A stretch of DNA of 59,275 nt from contig NW_026516854.1 in assembly GCF_025766255.1 (NCBI RefSeq), positions 1 to 59,275 on the forward strand, given 5' to 3'. This DNA comes from Zychaea mexicana. Its lineage: Eukaryota; Mucoromycota; Mucoromycetes; Mucorales; Lichtheimiaceae. The translations under genes were made by a program, and so were the position numbers. Below the pieces are notes generated by a model, which searched no databases, had not been told where the DNA came from, and was given only the letters and a program-made list of their open reading frames with translations. Below are positions 36,006 to 47,649 of this stretch, one piece after another; the first letter of the stretch is position 1, and each line of letters opens with the position of its first letter.

Positions 36006-38736
36006 GATTGACTTGGAGATGCCCTTTTTGGATCAGTCCTTTGAACCTGCCAAAATGGGCGCATGTAACACAATGTTTCTGCTAAGGGAAGCTTTAAACG
36101 GAAATCATTCGTGCGGCGCACTTGCCAAAAGCATGCGAGGACTGCGGCCCAATGGGCAGCAAGCAAAGAAGGGAGTGCACTCTCTCTTATGTTTTCCCGT
36201 CCTTGCTCTTGCTTGTCGCACATCGCAACAAACCTTAAAAAGAGCTTTGTTCGCTCTTTACTTAACCCCCCCTCCACCCATTCTTTGTTCTTGCATGACG
36301 ACAGCAACTACGATGATGATAGGTTGTACAATGGCGCGCAGCATGTGATGCTATCCATAACAGAAGCAGTGCTACAGCATTGTTATGAACAACAACCACC
36401 GTGAAGCGCTTATTCACAAGTGGTTGCACACACGACGGTACATCCTTTAATCATGCACACACTTGATATGCCATACCGATAGCCCCGGAAAATAATCGTG
36501 TACGCCGCGCGAATCATATGCATGGTCGATGTCAGTCCATTGGAGAAAGGGGCCAGATTTTGCATACAGTTTTCCACTAGAGAGCACCGAAGACATACAG
36601 CGATACATGATTGCACAGAGTGGTGGTGGCAAAAAGAAGCAGCCCCGGGGTCAGGTAAAAAGACATCAATCTTGACAAGCTGCTAACATCAGCTATGAAA
36701 CGAAAAATAAATGTTAATTAACAATGGACAAGCGCGCATGACCAGCAAGTTGCTATGATATGCGTCGATAACAGCACTGCCACCGAGAAAATAGCAAATA
36801 AACTTTTTTTTCCTCTTGCTCGCAGATCCAAACGAAAAAGGCAACAGGGCGTTCTTTAGCGAACTTAGCTATTGCCGCGTTGTTATGCCCTACAGTCAAT
36901 GAGGCTGTGGAATAAAAAAATTGGGCGTCAGCCACCTCTGTTTTTGGTTAACTCGCTTATTTTTAAATCTGAAACAGGTTTTTCGCCGGGAAAAGAAAGT
37001 AGCAGACATAAAAGGGATTTAGATCTTTACAACAGATATGGAGTGTACTTGTGGAAACCAAATGTGGAATCTAAACTGCGAGACATGAGTGGAAGATAAA
37101 TCACAGGTTAGAGTAGCATATTAAACTTTTAATCTTCGTCGTGACGCTTCGTACGGTGTTGTATGAATAACGACCCTTGAAAGGTTTCGCCAAGTAAGGG
37201 CTCTCAACTGTAGATGCGTTTTTCTTTTCCATCCTTTGTGATCAGCGATGCACTCAACTACATAATTTCACACAAGTCGTACTGTAGTACAGAGAATGTA
37301 AAGATGTTGCTTCTACAAGCACAATACATAGTGGATACAAGAGTGACAACGTCAGCCAGTATTATGCTTTCAAAGGTATTTCTTCTTTTGGCGCCCTCTT
37401 GGTGACTAATCAAAACTTTGTGTCTCTACAAATTTTACAATGCTCTGTATACATATGTAAAATTGCCAACCATCGTGATTACTAAGATAATAATTAAAAA
37501 CGGCGGGATGTCCCATATATAGAACGTACAATATCTAGTACAATTGTCAACTACATGTACAACGAAGAAGTTTTTTGTAAACACTGAAGCGCCCGCGCAA
37601 TACATTTGATGGTATCAGAGAAACACATAATCCAAATTTCGCTCACTAAGAAACATTGAAAAAGAGAAATGTAAAGAGCATGCTTCTACAACGATGTGAC
37701 AAACGGTGAGAGAGAATTCTAGGTACATTATTGCTACTATACTGTCAATCTACAGAGTTTTGCATCAAGAAAGCAGGCTATGAGATATGAACGTTTTATT
37801 AAAAACAAGTAAGAGAGTGTGCTTAAAACAAACAAATTGATCATCGAATACGATCTACGAAACGATTGATCTTGCGCAGTTGTACAGCTTTGAGTTGGTA
37901 GGGCCAAGCTTATGGGACATGCACACACGTACCACACGCATTCTATATCATCCATATCGTGGTGAAAGCATACCGCTCTATATATATCTTTGTTGGCACG
38001 CACTCAGGCACCCAATGTAAAGAAAAAAGAAATGGCAGTATTGACTTTAAGCAACAATACGCCACATGTTCTGTTGGAACCAAGCTTGTAATACATATAT
38101 AGTGTAAGTACAGTATACACAAACGTACACTTACATACACATCGAGGACCATATGTAATCTAATGACTGTCCTTTCCATAAATATACTGGACGATTGGAT
38201 GGGTCATGCATTGGCGTTCTTTGATATGTAGCACGGCCGTCTCTGTATGCATCCATATCAGAACATCACTATCCAATCCGTGATATATTCCATTCCAACA
38301 AAAAGGAACAGTGCTTCCACATAGATGCGTTGTAGTTTTATTAGATTCTGGATCACCAACCGAGTCGTAGGCATCCTTGTTCTGTCGCAGCTCACAAACT
38401 ACCACAGCCTTTCAATCTCAAACGAAAAAAGTAGACCAGGGTTGACCGGCATCTCATACAGTGCATAAAGGTTGTGAACTCATTCAATAAAAACGGTTTC
38501 TCACTGTGTTTTATATTGTCTTATTTATCGACAGCCACGTTTATCACACCGTGAGCGTGGTTTAGCTAGTGGGTGTGTCATCGTTAATCTAATCGCTTGG
38601 TGACTACATAAATCAAGAAAACATACGCGGTACATTGCTCTCTTGTAGCATGGTTAGAACTGTTTATTTTATAAGAAATAATTAAATATTACGGTATGAT
38701 AGTTATGTTTTTTATCGGTCGTTGAAAATAGAATCA
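36006..38736. other. Gene-poor interval before the Harbinger element
   Basis: No well-supported gene is present. The only frame that looks residually coding is the minus-strand segment at 38,160-38,405, listed separately. Confidence 0.5.
38160..38405 (-). pseudogene. Orphan coding-like fragment
   Basis: A minus-strand frame reads VVVCELRQNKDAYDSVGDP and later VPFCWNGIYHGLDSDVLIW, with balanced amino-acid composition and no low complexity, unlike the surrounding AT-rich filler. It lacks an ATG. A separate upstream frame, MPVNPGLLFSFEIE (from about 38,453), runs into it but in another phase, so one base change near 38,410 would be needed to join them. No family is recognised. It may be a remnant of a broken gene or simply chance. 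Confidence 0.25.
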
Positions 38737-38739
38737 TAA

Positions 38740-38768
38740 GAACATCCCCAGCGGTTGTGCCAAATCCC
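38740..38768 (+). repeat. Left terminal inverted repeat of the Harbinger element
   Basis: It starts immediately after the TAA duplication and contains the 20-bp core that matches the right end exactly. A partial subterminal copy follows within 15 bp. Confidence 0.9.
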
Positions 38769-38876
38769 ATCATATTTTCCCAGCGGTTGTGCCAATTTCG
38801 TGTTCCAAAATTAAACTTTGCTGTAAAACTCCTTTTTGACTCTCCCATTTATTTTTATTTGATTCTTCAGAAAAAC

Positions 38877-40092
38877 ATGGAAAACCAACTTAAGAGAATG
38901 CTCGAAGAAGATGCCAAACGACGCATTCGCCGTCGCTCATTGGCACGTCTCATTGAAACACTCGAAGAAGATTCCGAAGACGAAGAGCAACCAAAACGTA
39001 GAGGAGGTTCTGTCGCTGCTCGCAAAACTATCAACCGTAGTCGCGTCGAAGGTCATGATAGACTTTATGCTGACTACTTCTCGGATGATCCAGTGTATCC
39101 TGAGAGTCTGTTCAGACGTCGTTTCCGCATGTCCAGGAACGTATTTGACAAGATACTCAAGGGGCTAATAGAAAAGCATTGGTACTTCCCTCAAAAGTAC
39201 GATGCCGCTTTAAAACCTGGATTGACGCCCTTGCAAAAGGCAACTGCTGCAATCCGACAGCTCGCTTACGGGGTCTCGGCTGACACAGTGGACGAGTATG
39301 TTCGCTGCGGTGAAAGTACGGCTCTACAATGCCTGGAGTACTTTTGTGAGGGCGTGATCGAGAACCACGGTGAGGAATACCTTCGAAGTCCAACGAAGGA
39401 AGACCTCGACCGTATTTTCAAGAACAGTGAAGGGCGCGGATTTCCCGGCATGATCGGGTCTCTCGACTGCATGCACTGGGAATGGAAGAACTGTCCCTCC
39501 GGTTGGAAGGGACAGTATCAAGGCAAGGAGAAGGTCGCTACGATCATTTTGGAAGCCGTGGCCGATTACGAAACATGGATATGGCATGCGCATTTTGGCC
39601 TTCCTGGGTCCTTAAACGACATCAATGTCCTCCACCGATCCCCATTGTTCAGCAACACTGCCTCTGATCTTACGCCCGCGATCAAGTTCACTGTGAATGG
39701 TCATGAATATGATAAAGGGTATTATTTGGTTGATGGCATTTACCCACCATGGGCAATGTTCGTCAACACAATTTCATACCCGGTCGAGCAAAAGAAGAAG
39801 GTAAGAATGATACCATAAAACTCAATGATCCCTTTACTCATCTTATATACAGCTTTTTGCTAGAATGCAAGAAGCTTGGCGTAAGGATGTTGAACGTGCG
39901 TTTGGAATCCTGCAAGCAAGATTTGCTGTGATCCAACATCCAGCAAAGCTTTGGGATCTCAACAAGCTGGCCATTATCATGAAGGCATGCATTATCATGC
40001 ATAATATGATAATTGAGAGTGACCGCGAAGACCGGGATGAAGATGAAGAACGCGAGGAAGTGAGATGTGAAGGGCCTGTACCACTTTGGTAA
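38877..40092 (+). CDS. PIF/Harbinger DDE transposase (DDE_Tnp_4/Plant_tran type), C-terminally frameshifted
   Basis: The nuclease catalyses cut-and-paste movement of the element. The start ATG is at 38,877 (MENQLKRMLEEDAK). Exon 1 runs to 39,800 and exon 2 from 39,853, joined in phase across a 52-bp GTAAGA...ATACAG intron, giving 387 residues. The first catalytic Asp is in GSLDCMHWEWKNCP (about residue 196), the second in YYLVDGIYP (about 286), and the Glu in KDVERAFGILQARF (about 321). ACIIMHNMIIE follows, so the catalytic triad is intact. The frame stops at PVPLW. Reading one base over, the next 43 codons are open (RNPNTMREFFQRY to AHHGNSA, ending 40,223) and clearly belong to the same protein. 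One lost base in the TTT run near 40,088 explains this. Loss of this tail may or may not destroy activity. Confidence 0.9.
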
Positions 40093-40320
40093 TTGAGAGA
40101 AACCCTAACACGATGAGGGAATTTTTCCAACGCTACAGTGAGATCAGAGATGAAGCTGTTCACAATCAACTGAAGGAAAATCTCATTGAACATTTATGGG
40201 CTCATCATGGCAACAGTGCCTGAAAAATATATTCTTTCCATGTAAATAACAGTATGAACAAACAGTACTTTGACTTTAAGCAAATGAGTTCTTTTGTATA
40301 AACATTTATTAATAAGTAGC

Positions 40321-41270
40321 TTACGCTTCCGCTTCTGCTTCTGCTTCTGCTTCTGTTTCGTTTTCAGATCCATCTTGTCCCTCTTGTGAGACACAAGCAT
40401 GGTCTTCAACTTCAACTTCGGCTTCGGCTTCAGCTTCAGCTCGAGCTTCAGCTTCTTCCAGTCTCTTGAGAGCCTGTCTCTTGCGTTTCAAGAAATAGGC
40501 ACGAGAGAGCTCATCCATGCCTTCCAAACTCATGCTCATCAAGTTGTTGTCAGCAAGCTCTCGTTCCATGTCGAATCTTTCTCTGTCGAGAGAATATTGC
40601 TTTCGTTGGAGAGCCAAGGCTTCGGCGTTGCGTTCGTCACGTTTACGCTTGTGAGAAGCCTCTTGCTCCTGCTTCTTGGCTTGCTTGCGACCAACTGGAC
40701 GAGCTTGACCTCCTTCGGCAGGGACACTATTGCCAGTTGTCTTCTCCACGTAACGGACCAAGAACTTTGGCTGGTTATGGAGGAGCTTGTAGCAATGGTC
40801 AAGCTTGAAGCGAGCCTTCTTCGTTGGCGATGTTTGCCTGAACAAGTCTTTTGCAAGGTCGAGCTACACCGATGACAATCAATGTAAATATTTGTAATTG
40901 TGGTAGTGCTGTTAGGATAAATGTTTATTTACCAATGACATATCATTCTGACCACTTCCTTGTCGTGCTGTGACCTGCGCTAAACAGCCACACAACCGAG
41001 CTACTTCTCTTTGGATGTTACCCCATCTGCTCAACATAGAGCCAGGGGTACTTCGGCGGGTTATATCGCCTCCTTCCGCAATGAACTCATCATGTACGTC
41101 CTTCCAAAAACCCGACTCATTGGGCTTGAGACCGCTACGCTGATCCGTGCCTTGTGCACTGTTCAGAGTCTTATCAGCCCAAGCCTTGCACAGCAACGTA
41201 TCCTCTTCAACAGTCCAACCAAAGCCTCGAGTGGATTGGTGGTGGGATTGGTGGTGTTAATGTCAGACAT
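40321..41270 (-). pseudogene. Harbinger ORF1-type Myb/SANT-like protein, frameshifted near its start
   Basis: In this superfamily a second protein with a Myb/trihelix-like DNA-binding domain helps the transposase find the element ends and enter the nucleus. Here the ATG frame MSDINTTNPTTNP (from 41,270) changes phase within about 41,215-41,235. It continues as TRGFGWTVEEDTLLCKAW, then FWKDVHDEFIAEGGD and SRWGNIQREVARLCG, a Trp-spaced Myb/SANT-like pattern. A 69-bp intron (40,932-40,864) joins in phase to LDLAKDLFRQTSPTKKARFKLDH. The C-terminal half is strongly charged and probably helical, and ends in an (Glu-Ala)n tail. One indel separates the start from the domain, so the copy as written would not make the full protein. 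Confidence 0.75.
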
Positions 41271-41430
41271 CTTTGAAGAAGACTTTAATAATATGCACGC
41301 CCTGATTTTAATTTTGAAACGCGCGTTTCAAATTTGGGGATCAGCATTGGAAAAATAGCAAATTTGGAATTGGCATTTGGAAATAGAATGACCACTGGGA
41401 ATAAAAAAATTCTATTCTAAATTTCAAATT

Positions 41431-41459
41431 TGGGATTTGGCACAACCGCTGGAATGCTC
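41431..41459 (-). repeat. Right terminal inverted repeat of the Harbinger element
   Basis: It is the inverse of the left end over a 20-bp identical core, with one gap and two substitutions in the outermost bases. It abuts the second TAA. Confidence 0.9.
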
Positions 41460-41462
41460 TAA

Positions 41463-42600
41463 GGAATACATACTGCGTTTGTTCAAAGCAGGATGACTAG
41501 GGTTGTTGCTTTGATACAGTAGATTTGCAATATCAAGGAGTTGTAGTAGACGAGTAGCTATTGTAAATATTGCTGTCCAAAAATGTCGATCTTCCTAAAA
41601 ACAATGAGTTTTCATCGTTAGTCTGCAGCGTTAATAATCTTAACATAGCAGCTAATGTACCGCTTGCTGGACATATATCATGTGGTGACAGTCCTAATAC
41701 TAATGTACCCATATACTATCTCTGTGTTTAATTGCTATTATTTGCAACCGTCGCAAAAAGAATTCATTCGAGCCCTAGGCAAGGGTTTTTCCAAAGCAAT
41801 AATCCAAGCAGCATTACTGAAGTAAACGTATGGTAGACATGCGGAAATATGCTCAACATAAAATCCTTAATGACTGGAGTAATACATTAGCTGTGCTATT
41901 AGAAATCGGCTTGGTACATGAGAAAAAGACGACAAACAGCGACCTCCGATGACCAGGAAATACAGTATCGGTCGCTCGATAAGGTGATCAATATGATATT
42001 TGCAAAAGGTAATCTAGATATCGGATATGTCCTCCGAATGCAAACTACCCTCCCATCCGCCCTCCGTAAAGCCTTTTCGTAGTGATCACACCACGGAAGT
42101 GGTCGTCTGTTATATTTTCCATTGATGTACATATTTTTTATGGCTTATAATATTGCTGCGTGATGAAAATAGACAATACCGAATGGACATACTTAGCTGA
42201 TTTAGCTTGTGCACTTTGTCTTTACAGGCAACTACAATGAATTTGGCCGTCCGTGTATCATAGAATCATGCGACAAGACTGTTGATCATTGTTGAAATAA
42301 CCAAAAAGTTCATAAAATTACCTATATGTTGTATATAGTGTACGCTTCACCCAATGACATCTACTTCCTAATCCATGTAGGAGAAGAAGACATGTCTTAC
42401 TTGGCAAAGAATTCTTACGACTCCTTCAGAGAGACGATGTCATGTGCTGGCGGCAGGATATTGTGTTCGCGTGGCTAGTATAAGTATACACTCTCATTGA
42501 GACGATTTAGAAAATTAACTTAAAGACATCATTATGATACGAGGATGACTCTTGGTCTTTTATTTTGTATAAATATATCATCAGGTAATAGAACATCCCG
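41463..42600. other. Intergenic, no gene seen
   Basis: Frames are short and unremarkable. I see no repeat of the neighbouring transposon here. Confidence 0.5.
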
Positions 42601-42611
42601 TCAATATATAG

Positions 42612-43316
42612 TTGGTACAAGCATTATTTGCAGACAAGCCAAAGGACTATCAAAGAAAGAAGTTAGAGAAAGCCATACTTGGAGTATACAGTAAAAGCAA
42701 ACAACAGTTGAATCAATCACTCACCGCGTATTTCCAGAACAGATCGTCGCGGCCCCTACCCTACCCTCCCATTGCTGGGAGAAACTCCACTTTCGTCTGG
42801 GCTCCAGAACCTATCATAGATGCAATTATCCCCTCGCTCGCTCTTCAGACGTTTTCTTGCGTATATTTTGCCACTAACCGTTCTCTGTGACGCCTCCTCT
42901 TATCCGTGTACGTGACCTCACCATACTGCCCAATCCCGTATGGCTGCCTGCTACGGCGACATGACCCTGACAGTCATCGCGTTTAGTTGTGGCCGCGCTC
43001 CACTGCATAGTCTCTACGTGTTGCCGACCCGTGCCCTGAACCTAACGTCTATGCGCGGCCGGTGGTCAGTTTATCGAGTCATTTCCAGGACTCAGCAAGC
43101 GGTCACAGGGAGTACAGGATCAAGAGGTGGGCGCAGGTCACGATTTACTGGAGAGATGCATGCGCAATCGAACTTACCATGCTTTCGCTCTTCCACTCGC
43201 AAGGTAAACCAAAATTTCTTTCAGGCCTTCCGACAAAAGAGAAAAAGGTTAGGCATCGCCCAATCCGCGAACCAATCCTGATAAATCTTAACAACTACAG
43301 CAACGAAAGCACGTAG
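42612..43316 (+). other. GC-richer island with overlapping orphan frames
   Basis: Base composition rises in GC from about 42,750 to 43,170 relative to both sides. Frames open here include a stretch reading DYQRKKLEKAILGVYSKSKQ (42,612-42,890, no ATG) and one reading IKRWAQVTIYWRDACAIEL (43,062-43,316). Neither matches a family I know. It may be a remnant of a horizontally or transposon-derived gene; the coding status is doubtful. Confidence 0.3.
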
Positions 43317-44099
43317 AAAATCAAGTTATTAAGACGTAAATACCAGAAGAAGGCTACCCTAGTTGAAGAAGTACAGAAAAAAAATAGTTACCCTGTAGTC
43401 GTCACGCATATCCGTCCGACGTCGCTACTACTACTACTACACACGCAAAATCAACGACAATGATTAAAAGAAACGTTGGTGACGCATTGGAAGGAAAAAA
43501 CAAGTTGGAGATCATTGAAATTTGAAAGGTGTTTTAAAGTAGGAGGAAAAACTTACACTGCAAAGGTTCCATAGTACACCGCGTGTGTCAAAAGCAGATT
43601 CGCCGACACTGTCGTCTGTCATTGTTCCCCGCTTTGTTTAGCACGGAGCTGTGGGTGGGCAAAAAAAAATAAGGAACTTGTCGTGCACATAAAAAAAAGG
43701 CGAAGCAAAAGCGGTAAAACGTTTATAAGAAGAGTGCGAGAAGAGAAAGATTTGTTTATTGTGTTTATCATTTTCTTATTTGTGTGTAATAAATAATAAG
43801 TAATAATAATAAAAAGCTCGTTCTAATTATCCCAACATATACCGTTGGCATCACATGCACCCGAAGGTGCACGATCGGCCGGAGTATATGACCACATTCC
43901 CACTGATACATTGCAAAAGATTTCCTATGACCGGACCACTGAATCCGGCCAATCCTCAGAATCCTCTTGACAATCCCCAGCACAAGCAATGACCCGATCA
44001 TGGCACCACACAGTGAATCTGTACTACAGATCAAAGCTGTACCAAAACGAACTGAAGAGAAGAGAAAAAAGAAAGGCGAAATTGCTCGCTTTATATATA

Positions 44100-44245
44100 G
44101 GCAGCCAGGGGGACCACGGGAAAAAGGCTGAGACCAGGACCGACAGAGGCAAGACCAGGACCAAGGGAAGAGCCAGAGCGAGGGGAAGACCAGAACCAAG
44201 GGAAGAGCCAAGAGAAAGACCAGGAGGATCCAAGGGAGTGAAGGG
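44100..44245 (+). repeat. Purine-rich degenerate repeat
   Basis: Short variants of GACCAGGACCAAGGGAAGAG recur several times in tandem with substitutions. They create Arg/Gly/Glu-rich open frames on one strand and Leu/Trp/Ser-rich frames on the other, which I do not call genes. Confidence 0.75.
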
Positions 44246-44339
44246 AAAAGAAAAGTGAAGGAAAGAAAGAGTGGAGAAAAAAAAATAAAATGCCCTGGCG
44301 TATTTATATTTTTTTTTTTTGGTTTTAAAAAAACACGTC

Positions 44340-44780
44340 CAGGCCCGTGCTAACAATACAGGCAGCAATAGCAACACGATCACACTTTTTTTTGTTACTT
44401 TCACACTTTTTTTGTTACTTTCACACTTTTTTTGTTACTTTCACACTTTTTTTGTTACTTTCACACTTTTTTTGTTACTTTCTGTGGTCGCGTAGTCGTG
44501 TTTGCGAAATCAATCGTAACGAAGAAAAATGTTCGGAGGGTACGTGCCGAAAAACTGGTTTTTTTAAACTAAAATAGGTAAGAACACCCCTCCCCCCACC
44601 ATCAACAGGCCCGTGCTAACAATACAGGGAACAATGGCAGCAATAGTAATACGATCACAGCACTTTGACACTTTTTTTTTTGTTACTTCCTGTGGTCGCG
44701 TAGTCGTGCTCGCGAAAATAATCGAAAAGAAGAAAAAAATTGTTCTGAGGCTACGAGCCCACCATCCTGTTTTTTTTGTT
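44340..44780 (+). repeat. Tandemly duplicated block of about 200-230 bp with a 20-bp satellite in the first copy
   Basis: Copy A (from 44,340) and copy B (from 44,606) both start AGGCCCGTGCTAACAATACA (B one base earlier with C), then share ACGATCACA..., a T-run with GTTACTT, and CTGTGGTCGCGTAGTCGTG, with later divergence. In copy A the 20-bp unit CACTTTTTTTGTTACTTTCA is repeated five times (44,381-44,480); copy B has one such unit. The satellite therefore expanded after the duplication, or collapsed in B. Confidence 0.9.
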
Positions 44781-44932
44781 TTCTTTTTTTTTCACATGTA
44801 TCATACATCAGCTGAGGGAAGTGGTTGATAAAATGACCAGGCCAAATATTGAAGCAGCCTGTCGTGGGTATATACTTGATACTTGATTAAGAGTGCGTCT
44901 TTTGTTTGTTACACACGCCACCACATCGCACC

Positions 44933-45148
44933 ATGGTTAATCCAACAACGGCCGAGACTTTCTACAATGGCTCATTTATCCCATCAGGAAGCTGGATACG
45001 ACCATTCAGCACATACTTACTCCAAACCAAAAATGATGTATATTTCGCCAACACCTTGCGCGAATATATCGTTATCATCCGAAGCTATTGTTCACCGGCC
45101 CAATATCGACGCGGTACAAATCCAAAAATAATCTCGTATTCAACATAA
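44933..45148 (+). CDS. Possible 71-residue orphan ORF
   Basis: The ATG sits in a good context (CACC-ATG). The product begins MVNPTTAETFYNGSFIPSG, with no low complexity and no recognised family. A second frame over the same bases (from about 44,969) is also open. There is no further support. Confidence 0.2.
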   Translation: MVNPTTAETFYNGSFIPSGSWIRPFSTYLLQTKNDVYFANTLREYIVIIRSYCSPAQYRRGTNPKIISYST

Positions 45149-45370
45149 GCAACATTGACGGTAGACACTGTACCGAGACCCTTTGAGCCCTGGCTTGAGC
45201 TTGGCGCTAACCAAAACTAGTACACGCCCAATCATTCTGATCATAAGTATTTTTTTATGGTCTGGAGGCAGAACTTATTCCCAACAGAGTGTCCAGAGGA
45301 GTGACGGACTATTGGGTGTGAATACATGTATGAGAAAATGAGGAACAGAGAAGTGACGGAAAAGAGAAAC

Positions 45371-45640
45371 CTATTTATATGTGCGGTGATAGATGGCAGT
45401 GGCATGAGCAGCTACTGCCTGCGGAATGAAAGGGTGGCCTTCGAATATGAAAAACCAATGTGCTGACCAGATCGCTTGAACGATGGCGATGCATAGAAGA
45501 GTGGTTTTGGGTTGGGAGCAAAAGCGACGTGCGAAGACAGCAGTCTTCATCGCATGTGCGATAGCCGGCAGGCGTGGATCGGCACAGTGAAACGGTGCCC
45601 GAACCAGCTGATGATAAGTATTGATTAGCTTGCATAACAC
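45371..45640 (-). other. Open minus-strand frame with hydrophobic segments
   Basis: The frame reads LVRAPFHCADPRLPAIAHA, then TTLLCIAIVQAIWSAHWFF, a possible membrane segment, and ends with a stop at 45,371. It has no clear start and no recognised family. It may be a 3' exon of an unresolved gene or chance. Confidence 0.2.
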
Positions 45641-45734
45641 TATCCGCTATCATCGCCCATCCGCTCGTTTCCACCTGCCACTGCCAGGTGCCTTTTTTTT
45701 TTTTGTGACAAGACATCCATTCTAAGTGCATCAT

Positions 45735-47640
45735 AAGCAGACCTTCTCTTTCTAAATTATCGTAAAGGATATCAAGAGATCACTAACGACATACGCCTAT
45801 GCATCATATTGCGTCAGTCCATACAGTATCGGCTTATAGCCGCCCCTCGTTGTACAGGTGTAAGATCTTCCACATTCATGATATAATGGCAATCGTACTG
45901 CTACTGCTTACATAAGCTGGATAACCCGAATTTAGTAAGGGCAAGATTTCAAGGGTCGCGCATAAACGTGTCAGCATCGTAAATGTCGACAGCAAAAAAC
46001 TTTCAATGTTCATTGACGCAGCATAAAACGCTTAATAGCGTGTATTATATATTCTGCTCTTTTGACAGTTACTTAACAAATAATAAACACATTGTGGATT
46101 ACTACTCGTTTCTGCTAACGCTGTTGTTCGTGAACAGGCGTGTATCCATTACTGAAAGGTGCTGTAAACCGCGAGGGCGTTCGATCCATTCTCAATACGC
46201 GTGAATATCAGTTTTTAACCTGCTGCCAACAGCATTTTTTTCGTTAAAACGCTCAGAATCGATCCACCAGAGTTGAAACATTATAATAGTTGACTCCTTT
46301 TTTGTATTACTGGCCTGCCTATCACTTTACTGCGAATTGATCATTCACTATCATTTTGAATAAAAAATTTTCTTTGAGAAGTCTATGAAAAGGGGACAAT
46401 CTGATACGCCTAGAAGAAATCATATGATGGCAATGTAAAAAGCTTCGCTATCTAAGCTCCGTTGTAGTGTATTGGGCAACATGTCCGGTAATAACTTACA
46501 CTGCCGAAGAAAACAATCATCAAACGTTATAAAACGATACAAGGCATTTAAATGGATTTCGTTGCAAAAGAAGATCATTAAAATATCGCACATTGGAGAA
46601 AACCAAAATGCGAAACTAGGTCGACTAACACGCATCAACTACAACACTTATTTGCCATGGTGGTGATCATTGCGTTACTTTAATTATCGAGAACAAAAGT
46701 AAAAGATCCAAGCAAGACCGTGATCCGACAAACGATCAAGATCTAAGCAATTCTTCCAACCACCTTGCGTTTCTCGGGGAGCGTTCAGCTTTTCCGGAGC
46801 ATACACGTTGCGCTTCTATATATTTAGTCTTCAGCCTTCAACTTTCCAGGAATTGTTCAATATCAGTACATTAAAATGCGCCACGATTTGAGACGAACAG
46901 CTTATACAAGATGGTGAAATAGTCAAGTAATTTGGTTGTTGACGTCATGCATACAAACAATGACTTCTCATGCTCGCCGGGTCTAAAAAATTAGACACTC
47001 TTACAAGCGAGTAAGTCACATCTCTCGATTATGAATCTATGCATAAGCATTTTTGCATTTGACTTGTTTATATCTGAGAGCATTGACGTTGTGACCATAT
47101 AGTTTGGGACCAGAGTTTTAGTAAGAATGTTATCAGCGTAAAAGAAATAAGAAGAGAAAGTGGTGGCACGAACATGTTGTTGAAAAAATGATCCGGATAG
47201 CGACTGCCATTTCTCCTTCTTCTCGACCATCATCCTTCAAGAGTAAAAGCATTCTTGTAGTTTCGCAGATCTATGAATCTATGCGGTCTATTAACAAGTG
47301 TTCTCGTATCTGGAAGAAAAATATACCTTTGTTTTACGCCGCCATTTCTGTGGCTGCTTACAAATGAGAATACAGCCGTAAGCGGAGGAGATGAGATGGC
47401 TCGGTTGTTACGCGCTTAATACAATTTACTGATGAAGAATCATATATGCGTAAGTAAAATCACGCGTATAATGATATTATTGCATCGTTTACTCACACAT
47501 TCTTTAACACCTCGTGCCACGCCAACTCTTACCAACAAAAGTAAGCTGACTGATGCAATTGGCAATCTGCATTGTATATGTGTATATGTGTATAGCACGT
47601 GTGCCACATAAATTATTCATGCAGGTTACGCGACAGAGAT
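45735..47640. other. Intergenic, AT-rich, nothing recognised
   Basis: No reading frame, repeat or RNA gene stands out. Confidence 0.45.
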
Positions 47641-47649
47641 AATGCGAGG

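Larger units (their letters stand above)
38740..41459. mobile_element. PIF/Harbinger DNA transposon, structurally complete
   Basis: The 2,720-bp element is flanked by a TAA direct duplication (38,737-38,739 and 41,460-41,462), the typical 3-bp target of this superfamily. The ends are inverted repeats. The left end begins GAACATCCCC and the right end, read inward on the other strand, begins GAGCATTCC; both continue with an identical 20-bp core, AGCGGTTGTGCCAAATCCCA. The GCGGTTGTGCCAA motif recurs once at the left end at about 38,781-38,793. Inside are two convergent genes: a DDE transposase (plus) and a Myb/SANT-like ORF (minus), the standard two-gene layout. Near-identical ends argue for a fairly recent insertion, although each gene carries one frameshift. 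Confidence 0.93.

Noticed and set aside
40399..40875. Plus-strand Phe/Ser-rich 158-codon frame
   Set aside because: It is antisense to the Glu-Ala repeat of the Harbinger ORF1.
43768..44404. Leu/Trp/Pro-rich and Arg/Gly-rich frames on both strands
   Set aside because: They arise from the purine-rich repeat; neither strand shows a start with support or a conserved motif.
44381..44480. CRISPR-like array
   Set aside because: The units are direct tandem repeats without unique spacers.
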